From the NCBI RefSeq assembly GCF_004001045.1, contig NZ_BIMK01000012.1, forward strand, positions 1 through 64,000: a stretch of 64,000 nt of DNA, written 5' to 3'. Positions 52,446 through 61,756 of the stretch are shown here, piece by piece. The stretch comes from Paenibacillus chibensis (GTDB taxonomy: Bacteria; Bacillota; Bacilli; Paenibacillales; Paenibacillaceae). Within the stretch, counting starts at the first letter, position 1. The number at the start of each line of letters is the position of its first letter. The notes beneath the pieces are model-generated. The model was not told the DNA's origin. It made no database searches and saw only the letters and a list, made by a program, of their open reading frames with translations. The translations under genes and the position numbers were made by a program.

Positions 52446-53585
52446 ATGAGCAGGTACATGTCAAAGCTGAGACAGCGAACGAGGCATATGCTCTATGCGG
52501 CCCTGTCTGGAGCCGCCGTCATGGGAGTTGTGTTTGCGGGATATGCGATATTCAGCAGCGTGCAGCACCATGCGAGAGAAGCCCGGCTGAAGGCGGATTA
52601 TCGCGCACAGATCGCCAAAATTGAGCAGGCTCGTTCGGAAGAAGAAAAACAGATGCCTTCCAGTTGGGTTCTCGCCAGGGATATCGCGGCCGGAGAAGCC
52701 ATTACAACCAAGGATTTGGTACAGGTGAAGCTCCCTCTTGGAGCTGCTCCGGTAAACCTGATTCAAAACGGCGGGGAGAAAGATGTGAAAATAGCCAAGA
52801 TCGAGCTGAAGAAAGGGACCGCACTGACGGATGCCATGATTTACGACAAGGAGCCGCTGGCAGCCGATCTAAGAAACAGGGAGCTGCAGGTAGTCGCTTT
52901 GCCCTCGAATTTAGTGGAGCATGAGGTGATCGACGTACGCATCCAGTTTCCTACTGGACAGGATTACATTGTCTTGCCCAAGAAAACAATCGACAAGCTG
53001 GCCAGTCCTTCAATATGGATCACGTTGAACGAGCAGGAAATCCTTTCTTTCTCCAGTGCCATGGTGGATGCTTACATGCATGATGCCAAGCTGTATGCGG
53101 TCACCTATGTAGAGCCTCAGATGCAGGACAAAGCGATTCCGACGTATCCGGTTAATACCGAAGTGCTCAAGCTGATAGCCAGTAATCCGAACATCGTCAA
53201 GAAAGCGGAGCAAAAATTGTCCGAAGCTCTGCGAACTTCATTGGAAAAGGATTTGGCGAAATCAACATCGGACGGAAGGCAGAGACAGGCTCAAAGCTTT
53301 GCCGATTCCCAGTCGAGCTTATCCTATCTGAATGAAAATGCATATCCGGCCTCGAGTGCTCCCGTGAGTCAGCCTGAACCGATGTTTGGCGATTTGAAAC
53401 AAGCAGGAACCGCAACGTCCGCTGCAGCTAACGATCAGCAAGACCAGCTTCCTCCACTTGCGAATGAGTCCCAAGCTGCCGATTCTTTTTCACTGGGAGG
53501 GGTGCAGGATAACAGGCTGCTTGAGCAAAATGCCAGGAATTCAGCCCCTGATGCGGATGGAACGGGAATCGCCGGCCCGCCGTAA
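52446..53585 (+). CDS. CpaB/RcpC-like SAF-domain protein
   Basis: The 379-residue protein has an N-terminal membrane helix (about residues 15-38), then a SAF domain (about 70-145) with SWVLARDIAAGEAITTKDLVQV and LKKGTALTDAMIY, as in the CpaB/RcpC pilus assembly proteins. The last 130 residues are Gln/Ser/Ala/Asp-rich and probably disordered. In diderms CpaB works beside the secretin; here, with no outer membrane, it may interact with the cell wall. The start may be ATG 52446 or 52458; GAGAGGAGA lies directly before the first. Confidence 0.72.
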   Translation: MSRYMSKLRQRTRHMLYAALSGAAVMGVVFAGYAIFSSVQHHAREARLKADYRAQIAKIEQARSEEEKQMPSSWVLARDIAAGEAITTKDLVQVKLPLGAAPVNLIQNGGEKDVKIAKIELKKGTALTDAMIYDKEPLAADLRNRELQVVALPSNLVEHEVIDVRIQFPTGQDYIVLPKKTIDKLASPSIWITLNEQEILSFSSAMVDAYMHDAKLYAVTYVEPQMQDKAIPTYPVNTEVLKLIASNPNIVKKAEQKLSEALRTSLEKDLAKSTSDGRQRQAQSFADSQSSLSYLNENAYPASSAPVSQPEPMFGDLKQAGTATSAAANDQQDQLPPLANESQAADSFSLGGVQDNRLLEQNARNSAPDADGTGIAGPP

Positions 53586-53635
53586 TGATGGAATCGCTGC
53601 GAGATATATGCTGAATGGAAAGGAGAGCGAGCGGT

Positions 53636-54349
53636 TTGAACACATGGATTTTTGCCGGAATATGCGACAAAAGCGAGCTATTGATGTATGTCTGCAAAAT
53701 GCTGGCAGCGGGAAATTACAGCGTGCTTTTCGTTGATGCGACAGAAAAAAGAAAATATCCGAGTTTCATTGGCCGATTTGACGAGCCGTTGTGGATTACC
53801 GAGTTTTCCGGTTTTGACGTCGCCTGCGGGTTTGATGACGAAGCCGCCCTGAACGCTTATCTCGAGTGCTCGGATGGAAGCAAGAAATATGATTACGTTA
53901 TCTACGACCTGGAGATTCCTGATTTTTGCTCGTCCGCAACATGGAGGGAAGCAAGCGCGAGAATATGGGTGACGGATTACGAAATCTGGACACTGGAAAA
54001 CGGAGGGCTGTGGCTTCAAGATGCGATTCATCGTCATTTCAGCGAGGATATGGAGCCGGAAATGCATAAAGTCATCGTTCGGACCGCTGACGAATGGTTC
54101 GATTTATTCTATCTGGAGGGATTTTTCAGCCATCTCCCGATTTGTTGGATGGATGATCCGCTCATCATGCCTTGGAACGAGCTCGACTGGTCTGTAAAAC
54201 TTCGGAATGAGCATACCCGGACCGTGCAAATGAAGCCGTTAACCCGGGGGTACAAACGAAAGGTATGCGAGATGGTTCAGATGCTGACGGGTTGGGATCA
54301 AAAGCAAATTCATCGCGTGCTGCGAGCCGCGGAAAGGAGTAGGGCATGA
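53636..54349 (+). CDS. ParA/CpaE-fold protein without a P-loop
   Basis: The 237-residue protein starts NTWIFAGICDKSELLMYVCK, where the position of the ParA P-loop is present but the Gly and Lys residues are not. YSVLFVDAT and YDYVIYDLE match the ParA second and third strands. I infer a degenerate, probably non-hydrolysing, CpaE/TadZ-type localisation factor. The TTG start has AAGGAGAG in front; the longer frame begins upstream in the preceding gene's tail. It overlaps the next gene by four bases. Confidence 0.6.
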   Translation: MNTWIFAGICDKSELLMYVCKMLAAGNYSVLFVDATEKRKYPSFIGRFDEPLWITEFSGFDVACGFDDEAALNAYLECSDGSKKYDYVIYDLEIPDFCSSATWREASARIWVTDYEIWTLENGGLWLQDAIHRHFSEDMEPEMHKVIVRTADEWFDLFYLEGFFSHLPICWMDDPLIMPWNELDWSVKLRNEHTRTVQMKPLTRGYKRKVCEMVQMLTGWDQKQIHRVLRAAERSRA

Positions 54350-55191
54350 GTACGGTCGCATTTTGGAGTCCGCTGCAAGGTGGAAGCGGGACTTCGGCCC
54401 ACACGGCAGTGGCAGCTGTCACGATGGGCATGGATTATCGCCTGAAGCTGTTATTAGCTCATGGCGGGATGGCAAAAGAAAGGGTGGAAGGGGCTTTTCA
54501 GACGGCGTCTTATTCCTTGGATCATTCCCTGGTTACCTTCCAGGATCACGGCATGGATGCTCTGGAACGTTTGTGCTTGAATCGGAGACTAACTCGTGAT
54601 AATTTACAGGACTACACGCTACCGCTGCTGCCGGAAAGGGTGGATATCGTACAGGGAAATGCGAAGCAGGATGGAACGATGCCCGGTTACCGCAAACAGC
54701 TGCTGAATTCCATATGCACCGTAGCCAACCAGTGCTATGATCTTGTGTTTGCCGATGCAGGCAGCGGTAAACCCAAGGAAGGAAGCGGAGACCAGGCGCT
54801 GCTTGAAGCGGCCGACATGATTATCGTCAATTTGAATCAGTCAATTGAAGCCTTGGATTTGTTCTTCAAGGACGGCGGATGTCCGGATGGCATTAAGGAT
54901 AAGCCGCATATCGTTGTTCTGGGCCGGTATGACAAGTACTCTCACTGTACGTTGAACAATGTAAAACGAAGATTCGGCTACAAAGGTCCGATACACGGGA
55001 TACCCTATACAACCGATTTTCTGGATGCGTGGAACATGCGCAGCGTGTTGCCCTACCTGCAGCGCAGCCGCAACTTAAACAATCGTCAGCCTTCAGCAGC
55101 CTTTTTGGAAAGCGTTCGCTTGTTAAACAAAGACATTCTAACGCAGCTGGAGATGACTTCAGCACTCAAGCTGGTGGAAAGGGGGGCATGA
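54346..55191 (+). CDS. CpaE/ParA-like ATPase-fold protein
   Basis: The 281-residue protein has AFWSPLQGGSGTSAHTAVAAV at its start, a deviant Walker A in which the usual GK is replaced (GGSGTSAHT), then KLLLAHGG and LVFADAGSG at the strand-3 Asp position. This fits the CpaE/TadZ branch of ParA/MinD proteins that place pilus machines at the pole. It lies directly before the TadA-like ATPase. It is the third ParA-like domain in a row in this operon. Confidence 0.72.
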   Translation: MSTVAFWSPLQGGSGTSAHTAVAAVTMGMDYRLKLLLAHGGMAKERVEGAFQTASYSLDHSLVTFQDHGMDALERLCLNRRLTRDNLQDYTLPLLPERVDIVQGNAKQDGTMPGYRKQLLNSICTVANQCYDLVFADAGSGKPKEGSGDQALLEAADMIIVNLNQSIEALDLFFKDGGCPDGIKDKPHIVVLGRYDKYSHCTLNNVKRRFGYKGPIHGIPYTTDFLDAWNMRSVLPYLQRSRNLNNRQPSAAFLESVRLLNKDILTQLEMTSALKLVERGA

Positions 55192-57096
55192 ATGATTTCC
55201 GGAATGGTCATGAACATTCTTCTGATGGCAGTGATTGTTCTGTTTGCAGCTCTGCTGTTTTATGTGAAATGGCTGGATTACCGCACCCCTGTCGCGAGAG
55301 TAAGCGGCTCCGCAGGGCAGTTCACCATTGATCACATGACCGAATTCGTCAAGCAAACGCTGCATGAACTGACTCACAGCCAGTTGACCGATTTGGGCCT
55401 CCATGAAGAAGATTATAAGCGGAGGCTTCATAAAAGAAGCGAGCTCCGGAAGGCATTAAAGGAGTGCATCTCGGGAGATATTCACGAGAAGCGGTATGTT
55501 AAGCAATTCATGGCTGACCTGCTCGTCAAGAGCTATGGCTTAACGGAGGAACATATCGATGAGGCGATTCCTTTTGAGGATATTGAGCATTTGACGCCGC
55601 AGGATCAATTTGAAATTATATTTTACTTATACCAAAAACAATATGGGCAGGAAGCTTTATCGCAAATATTAGAGCACTACGGATTGGATGAACCGAGAAT
55701 CGTAGAAGGGTATGGGGATCAGCCGGTGTACGCGGTCACGGCCGAGGATATTGAACGCATGTTTATGGCCGAGTATATCAAGCTTGATTTCGAAGAAAAG
55801 CTGGAGATCGTCGTACAACGGATTTACCAGCAGTATAAAGGTTTTTCCGTGGTGGACGATTTGCGTGATCAGCGCATCGACGGGATCAGCGGAGGCGTGA
55901 GCGGCAGGTTGAACGATGATGGAATGACAGAAACATACGGTAGCCCGTTTTCTCCCTTCATGTTTGCTGACGAAAATGAGGAACAAAGACCGTTGTCGGT
56001 AACAGAGAGCGTATGGCTGTTTTACAAAGGCAAATCGGTGCATATGGGTTTTCTCTCTTTTGGCTCGGCACTGGAGCTGAAGCGCGTTTGCCAAAATATT
56101 TATAAGTATAATCATCCCGGCCAGCTGTCTGAAGCGAACGGTTATAAGGTTAACGAAATGAAGGATGGCTCCAGGGTCGTTGTCGTCAGACCACCGTTTG
56201 CTGAATCTTGGGCATTTTTCGTGCGCAAGTTTGATATCAACAATGCCTCCCTTCAACAATTGATTACAGGGGATCAAGCGGAGCTGCCGATTGAACTTCT
56301 GACGTTTCTGATGAAAGGAAACCGGATAACGTCCATTACCGGCGCACAGGGATCCGGGAAAACGACGCTGCTCATGGCTATGATCGAGCATATTAATCCT
56401 ACATACACTCTTCGGGTGCAAGAGATGGCTTTCGAGCTTCATTTACGCAAAATATACAGCCGTAGAAATATCCTGTCTTTTCGCGAGACGGAACGCATTT
56501 CAGGTCAGGAAGGATTAGATTTGCAAAAGAAGACGGACGGTACAGTCAATATTCTGGGTGAGGTTGCGAGTGACGAGGTTGCGGCATGGATGATCCAAAT
56601 GTCACAAGTGGCGAGCTTGTTTACGGTATTTACGCATCATGCCAAGACGTTTCGTGACCTGGTCTATTCACTCCGGAACTCCCTGCTCAAAATCGGCGTG
56701 TTTCAAAACGAGCATATTGCGGAAGAGCAAGTCGTTCAAGTGATTAACTTTGATATTCATATGAAAAGAGATGCAGACGGCAAGCGGTATATCGAACGGA
56801 TAACCGAGTGCGTACCGGTAACGAACCTAGCTTTTCAGCAGAGCAGCAGTGACGGGAAAGGCTATTCCGAGAGGAGTGACAGAAGTTCAGCACAGCTGTT
56901 ACATCATGGAAGGGATTCGATGAGAGGAGCTTTCGTATCCCGAAACATTGTGGAATACAGGCATGGAGAATATGTTGCAGTAGAGCCGCTATCCCCGTTT
57001 AACGTCCAGGAAATGGAAGAACAGATGGGGGAAGCGGATGCACAAAGGTTCCGTGAATTTATGGATTATCATTGGAGATCCGCCCATGAACATTAA
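55192..57096 (+). CDS. TadA/CpaF-type secretion ATPase with N-terminal membrane helix
   Basis: The 634-residue protein is the probable motor. Residues 5-25 form a membrane helix, unusual for TadA. The N-terminal half (to about 360) is divergent. The ATPase has Walker A GAQGSGKTT (384-392), Asp box region MAFELHLRKIYSRRNIL with the Glu at 415, Walker B VNILGEVASDEVAAW (452-466) and the His box THHAKT (481-486). CpaF proteins have the equivalent GEVRGxE and TTVHA blocks. ATP hydrolysis should drive pilus or substrate movement through the TadB/TadC-like membrane protein, whose gene overlaps this one by 11 bases. Confidence 0.85.
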   Translation: MISGMVMNILLMAVIVLFAALLFYVKWLDYRTPVARVSGSAGQFTIDHMTEFVKQTLHELTHSQLTDLGLHEEDYKRRLHKRSELRKALKECISGDIHEKRYVKQFMADLLVKSYGLTEEHIDEAIPFEDIEHLTPQDQFEIIFYLYQKQYGQEALSQILEHYGLDEPRIVEGYGDQPVYAVTAEDIERMFMAEYIKLDFEEKLEIVVQRIYQQYKGFSVVDDLRDQRIDGISGGVSGRLNDDGMTETYGSPFSPFMFADENEEQRPLSVTESVWLFYKGKSVHMGFLSFGSALELKRVCQNIYKYNHPGQLSEANGYKVNEMKDGSRVVVVRPPFAESWAFFVRKFDINNASLQQLITGDQAELPIELLTFLMKGNRITSITGAQGSGKTTLLMAMIEHINPTYTLRVQEMAFELHLRKIYSRRNILSFRETERISGQEGLDLQKKTDGTVNILGEVASDEVAAWMIQMSQVASLFTVFTHHAKTFRDLVYSLRNSLLKIGVFQNEHIAEEQVVQVINFDIHMKRDADGKRYIERITECVPVTNLAFQQSSSDGKGYSERSDRSSAQLLHHGRDSMRGAFVSRNIVEYRHGEYVAVEPLSPFNVQEMEEQMGEADAQRFREFMDYHWRSAHEH

Positions 57097-59158
57097 AACG
57101 GCCTTATTCCTTATTCTCGTTCTCTCTTTATTCCTGTTCGGAGCGGCTTACGCCGTCCTCGCTTGGCTCATGAGCCGGCAGAGGCAGGCGGTACAGCAGC
57201 ATTTTCTCGGGAATCCGACTTTCAAGCGCCTCAGCATTCGTGAACGAAGCAGCCTATGGCTGCAAAAATGTTACGTCATCCTGTCGAAGACACCGCTTCT
57301 ATCAGCATACTTGCGTAAGATCAGAAAAAGGCTGTCCGGTGTTCATGCTTATGATGAAATCAAGCTGCGTCGCGAAACGGCGAAGATTACGCTGACTATT
57401 ATTCTACTATTGGGACTATCGGCTATCATTCTTTTCTTGCTCAATCCCAGCATCAGCTTTCTGCTTATCATTCTGCTTACCGCGATCATTCTGAACAGCC
57501 TCTTGATCGATATGTACGCGAATCGCTTGGAGAAACGCCTGCTGGTACAAATGGTCGATTTGTTCTCTGAAGTACGCCATCGCTACCAGCAGCACGAAAT
57601 GATCGACGAAGCTCTGTATGAAGCTGCGGATACCGCGGGTTACGAGGCTGCAGCACATACGCGCAAAATCTATGAAGCGCTCAACGCTAAAGATCCGTCC
57701 CAAGCCCTTGAGAATTATTACGAAACAGCTCCCAACCGTTTTCTAAAAGCTTTCGCAGGCATTTCTTATTTAATCATGGAGTTTGGAGACAAAGTCAAGG
57801 AACAAGGCTCGATCTACTTGCAGGGGCTCAGCGGGTTGACCAAGGAAATCCACTTGGAGATATTGCGTCGGGACAAGCTGGATTATTTATTGAAGGGACT
57901 GAACGTGATTGCGCTAGTCCCGGTGTTTTTTACAAAGCCGATCGAGAAGTGGGCACGAAGCAGCTTTCCGGCGATGGATCAATTTTATACCAGCAAATGG
58001 GGATATCTCACCAAAATATCGATTTATCTCGTCATTATTATTTCGTTTGTCCTGCTGCAGAGACTGCAGCAGGATCAGGAAACAACCTATCGAGCCAGGG
58101 GAAGCAAGAGAACTTGGGAGCATCTTCTTTCTTCCTTCGGCTTCCTAAAATGGATAGCGGATTGGATGGCACCCAGGCCGGCAACGCCGGCGTATGCCAA
58201 GATCATAAGGCTGTTGAAGGAAAGCAGCACTCATCTACGGTACGAATGGTTTTACATCCGAAGAATCGTGTTTTTTGCGGTAGCCTTTGCCGTCACTTTG
58301 TCAACGTTCTTCGTGCTGCACGAGACGGCGAAGAAGCACATTTTATATGATCCTGTAGCGGCTTCCGCCTTTTTCGGGCAAGTCTCCGTCGATCAAAAGA
58401 AGACAGGTCAAATCGCAAGTCATCGTGACCTGGAGGTGATGAAGGAAATGCGCATGTCCCCCTCTGCAAGCTATGACGAGGTTGCCATGAGACTCAGCAA
58501 AAACGAAGCATCGAACCAGAATCAGGAAACATTAGCGGAAACGACCAACCGGATTTTGCAAAAGATAAAGGCATATAACAACGAATATTTAAAATGGTGG
58601 GAAGTTCTGGGCGCATGTCTGGTGGGCTGGGTAGGATATCAATTTCCGCTTTGGCTGCTTCTGTTCCAGCGGAAAATTCGTTACATGGATATGCGGCATG
58701 AAGTTTATCAGTTTCAGACGGTCATCGCAATGCTGCGGGAAATGGAAAGAATCTCGGTAGAGGAAATTTTGGAGTGGATGAACCGGTTTGCGATTATTTT
58801 CAAAACGCCGATTCAGAAATGCGTTCTCCATTATGATCACGGTGCGGAGATGGCGCTGACGGCATTGAAGGAAGAGATTCCTCTGACTGAATTTCAAAGA
58901 ATCGTGGACAAGCTGCTTCTCTGCGTCGAAAAGATTCCCATTGCCCGGGCCTTCGATGATTTGGAGAACGAGATGTCCTTCTACTTCGAGCAGCGGAAGC
59001 AGGAGTACGAGAAAATGATAGATACCAAGGCGGCGCTTGGAAAGATGCTTGGTTTTGCTCCGATGTACGCTCTGATTTTCCTGTATCTGGTCATTCCTCT
59101 CATTGCCATCAGCTTCATGCAAATGAACGTCTATTACGAACAAATCCAAAAAATATAA
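57086..59158 (+). CDS. Fused TadB/TadC-like membrane platform protein
   Basis: The 690-residue protein has about eight hydrophobic segments in two blocks. The first half has helices near residues 6-30, 113-160 and 275-345 around a soluble domain. The second half begins with a helix near 395-415, another near 507-527 and two at the end (about 655-680), around a domain typical of type II secretion F proteins (YQFQTVIAMLREMERISVEEIL, then IPIARAFDDLENEMSFYFEQRKQEY). TadB and TadC are normally two separate T2SSF proteins; here both seem joined. ATG 57086 follows GGAGATCC and lies inside the ATPase gene end. Confidence 0.75.
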   Translation: MNIKTALFLILVLSLFLFGAAYAVLAWLMSRQRQAVQQHFLGNPTFKRLSIRERSSLWLQKCYVILSKTPLLSAYLRKIRKRLSGVHAYDEIKLRRETAKITLTIILLLGLSAIILFLLNPSISFLLIILLTAIILNSLLIDMYANRLEKRLLVQMVDLFSEVRHRYQQHEMIDEALYEAADTAGYEAAAHTRKIYEALNAKDPSQALENYYETAPNRFLKAFAGISYLIMEFGDKVKEQGSIYLQGLSGLTKEIHLEILRRDKLDYLLKGLNVIALVPVFFTKPIEKWARSSFPAMDQFYTSKWGYLTKISIYLVIIISFVLLQRLQQDQETTYRARGSKRTWEHLLSSFGFLKWIADWMAPRPATPAYAKIIRLLKESSTHLRYEWFYIRRIVFFAVAFAVTLSTFFVLHETAKKHILYDPVAASAFFGQVSVDQKKTGQIASHRDLEVMKEMRMSPSASYDEVAMRLSKNEASNQNQETLAETTNRILQKIKAYNNEYLKWWEVLGACLVGWVGYQFPLWLLLFQRKIRYMDMRHEVYQFQTVIAMLREMERISVEEILEWMNRFAIIFKTPIQKCVLHYDHGAEMALTALKEEIPLTEFQRIVDKLLLCVEKIPIARAFDDLENEMSFYFEQRKQEYEKMIDTKAALGKMLGFAPMYALIFLYLVIPLIAISFMQMNVYYEQIQKI

Positions 59159-59171
59159 GGAGTAATGTGAT

Positions 59172-59654
59172 ATGAATAACGCTTCCAGCGCACTCAAGGT
59201 GGCGGCCGGAATCTTCCTGACAATCGCCCTGATTACGATCGTTGTGATCCTTTTTATTTCCGCACAAGAGGCTACGAAAACCGCACAAAACAATTTTTCG
59301 GATATTCAGACGGAGTTGTCCCAAGCTGCATTCACGGTGTATGACGGTACGAGCATCAGCGGTTCTCAAGTGACGAACGCACTGCGCAAATTCAGGGATA
59401 AGGATCAGTTCGGCATCCTCGTCAAGACTGGTAAAAATAGAGATGGGCAGTGGTATGGAAACACGCTGTTCACTAACGATGAATTGACAAACGACAGATT
59501 CGGAGCCGTAGACGAAACGAAAAGAAGGACCGGAGATTTAAGGAACACGATACTGGAATCGAGTAATGAATACGTTAACCCCAGCGGTAAATTCAAGGCT
59601 AGCGTTATCAAGGATAAATCGAATGTTGTGCGTGGTCTGATCTTCGAACAGTAG
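59172..59654 (+). CDS. Membrane-anchored pseudopilin-like protein 1 of the Tad-like operon
   Basis: The 160-residue protein has one N-terminal membrane helix (about 7-31), no classical prepilin cleavage motif before a Glu at +5, and a C-terminal soluble domain that should lie outside the cell (rich in Thr, Asn and charged residues). I infer a minor pilin or tip/adaptor role from size, topology and position. AAGGAGTAATGTGAT precedes the start; the gap to the platform gene is 13 bases. Confidence 0.6.
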   Translation: MNNASSALKVAAGIFLTIALITIVVILFISAQEATKTAQNNFSDIQTELSQAAFTVYDGTSISGSQVTNALRKFRDKDQFGILVKTGKNRDGQWYGNTLFTNDELTNDRFGAVDETKRRTGDLRNTILESSNEYVNPSGKFKASVIKDKSNVVRGLIFEQ

Positions 59655-59681
59655 ACCAAAGAAAGGGACAACGGCATTGAC

Positions 59682-60089
59682 ATGAATGAAAATGTACAGC
59701 AGATGTTAACGCTTGGCGCAATGACAGCTCTGTTTCTGAGCGCCTGCTTTGTCGCGCTTGCATTGACCGGGCAGATAAACATGACATTGCATGAAGCCGC
59801 CTCCGTAGTAGGCGGACAGACCCAAAGCGTTCATTCCGGGATTCACACGTCCAAACCGGATACCTATACCGGTGCTCAAGCTATATTGATAGCGATAGAA
59901 CAGCAAGAGAAGGGGATCGTCATCCAAGCGGACGGTATCCAAGTCACTCCGAAAAGTGCTCAGGAGCTCATGAAGGATTCCGTTTTTGAAGCTCAAAGCC
60001 GATATACGGCAACATACATACGCGATGGCAATGGTCAATTAACGGAAATCAGATTTGCAAGGCTTCCGGCAGTGAAGGAGGATTTATGA
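59682..60089 (+). CDS. Membrane-anchored pseudopilin-like protein 2
   Basis: The 135-residue protein has one N-terminal helix (about 8-31, LGAMTALFLSACFVALALTG) and an extracytoplasmic tail of about 100 residues. The helix with few charges resembles pilin-type anchors. The Cys within the helix is not in a lipobox-like context. It is co-translated with the next gene through an ATGA overlap. The function is inferred from the operon only. Confidence 0.58.
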   Translation: MNENVQQMLTLGAMTALFLSACFVALALTGQINMTLHEAASVVGGQTQSVHSGIHTSKPDTYTGAQAILIAIEQQEKGIVIQADGIQVTPKSAQELMKDSVFEAQSRYTATYIRDGNGQLTEIRFARLPAVKEDL

Positions 60090-60640
60090 GCAACGCGGTA
60101 TCGAAAATCGTAGCTGTCCTGCTCGCAGTCGCTTTGCTGTTCATTTATCCTGCTGCGGAGGCTTACCGCAAGCAGGATGATGTATCGCGGATAATCGTGA
60201 ACAATGCTGTGACTCAGTTTGTGGACGCGGTTAGAAACAAGGGCTATTTATCGCCGGTGATGTATCAGGATTTTGTGAACGAAATGGCTGCATCCGGAAA
60301 CGAAATGGAAATACAAATGGAGCATTTGCATAAACAATACACCCCGGTCTATACGGACGCGTCCGATCCCAACACGTTTCAGCATGAGTTCGATGTTTCA
60401 TATGCGGGCTACTATACGGCAGATATCATGTCGGTTCTGTTTCCTGACAACGAAACACCGAAAGATCGTGATATCCGTAAATACAAAATGAATGCAGGGG
60501 ACTTTTTCAAAGTCACGATCCGCAACCCAAACCGTACGCCTGGCACAATCATGATGGATTTTGTTACAGGATCTGATTCAGGCGTTGCGCCAGCCATGGC
60601 ATACCGGTACGGAGGCATGGTGCTTAATGAAGATTACTGA
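60086..60640 (+). CDS. Membrane-anchored pseudopilin-like protein 3
   Basis: The 184-residue protein has an N-terminal hydrophobic segment (about 7-26) ending in YPAAEAY, which could be a signal peptidase I site or a membrane anchor. The rest is soluble, with Tyr- and Asp-rich stretches, and should be outside the cell. The start has AAGGAGG and overlaps the previous gene by four bases; the next gene overlaps its end by 14. Possibly a TadE-like component. Confidence 0.58.
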   Translation: MSNAVSKIVAVLLAVALLFIYPAAEAYRKQDDVSRIIVNNAVTQFVDAVRNKGYLSPVMYQDFVNEMAASGNEMEIQMEHLHKQYTPVYTDASDPNTFQHEFDVSYAGYYTADIMSVLFPDNETPKDRDIRKYKMNAGDFFKVTIRNPNRTPGTIMMDFVTGSDSGVAPAMAYRYGGMVLNEDY

Positions 60641-61619
60641 TTTTTCAATCCTCTTCATCATTCTATTCGTTCCCGTATTTCTAATCTGTGGTTTTCAAAT
60701 CAGGGATCAGCAAACGGTGCAGGAACTCGAGAGGAAGTATGTCACAGCGCTCCGTACCGCCGTTCAAGACGGGGCCAGCGTGCTGAACACGAACGAGAAG
60801 CAGGAGTGGGAAGCCGGTTATGGATCCGTGAAATTTTTCCGGGCCGACAAAGAGCTGGCTCTGGCTGCCTTTTATAAAAGCTTGTATATAAATCTCGGAA
60901 TCGAAGAGGATCTGCCCGCGCAGAAGCTGCTTGATTTGTACATCCCCGCCATTGCGGTCGTGGATTACGATGGCTATTACATTTATGCTGATGAGGAGTA
61001 CTCGGGTAGCGATCGAGAGACGCTGGTCAGGCATGTGTGGAGCCCAAAGAAGCCGTATGCCTATACGGATGAACGAGGTAATCTCATACGTTTTACCTTG
61101 GATAATACGGTAGATGTCTATGATGCTGAAACCGGAGAATGGACGCATGGTCTGCAGTGGGAGATGCAGCCGTACTCGAACGTTCCGCTGATCGCCCACT
61201 CCGATGTGTTCGAGCAGGTGAAAAGGACGACCATCGTGCAGACGATCGAATCCGATTTGGCAAACGTGATTAACCGTCATAATGAATATGCAGCAAAGAA
61301 CGGGGTTGCTTATGATTTCATGTTACCGCTCATCCCGGGCGAGGAATGGAACAACTCCATCCAAGATATAGGAATAATGGCGTTCATCCAAGGCATGCCT
61401 GTAGGATCAGGCTATCTCAACAACTACGCGTTGGGCGGGGGGCGTTTAGTAGTCAATGACAGCATTTTTGCGGGAACAGATCCTGCTACGGGCATCCGCT
61501 ATTTTGAGCGAGGGGACTGCCGGCAGGGCCTCAATATTGAAGAGACCTTCTCATCTGCAAAGGAAGCCGCAAAACACGGTTATTTTGAACGCGGGTGCTT
61601 CCATAAGGATCTTCCATAA
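60627..61619 (+). CDS. Larger membrane-anchored protein at the end of the Tad-like operon
   Basis: The 330-residue protein has an N-terminal helix (about 5-23) and a long extracytoplasmic region. Residues 35-70 are helical; later parts contain YIPAIAVVDYDGYYIYADEE and WEMQPYSNVPLIA, suggesting a compact mixed fold. Two Cys near the end (GDCRQ and RGCFH) could form a disulfide. ATG 60627 follows GGAGG at 11 bases and lies inside the previous gene. It may be the largest surface component; I recognise no family. Confidence 0.6.
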   Translation: MKITDFSILFIILFVPVFLICGFQIRDQQTVQELERKYVTALRTAVQDGASVLNTNEKQEWEAGYGSVKFFRADKELALAAFYKSLYINLGIEEDLPAQKLLDLYIPAIAVVDYDGYYIYADEEYSGSDRETLVRHVWSPKKPYAYTDERGNLIRFTLDNTVDVYDAETGEWTHGLQWEMQPYSNVPLIAHSDVFEQVKRTTIVQTIESDLANVINRHNEYAAKNGVAYDFMLPLIPGEEWNNSIQDIGIMAFIQGMPVGSGYLNNYALGGGRLVVNDSIFAGTDPATGIRYFERGDCRQGLNIEETFSSAKEAAKHGYFERGCFHKDLP

Positions 61620-61756
61620 AGATGACCCTGTCCCAGACTTCCAAGCTTATTTTACGGTAAACTGTTTCTTATGATAAAATGAGTTCTTGAATGCCCGTTC
61701 ACGGTCATGAAGAGCTGAAGCATGTATTTATCATAGACAGGAGCCACAACACATAT

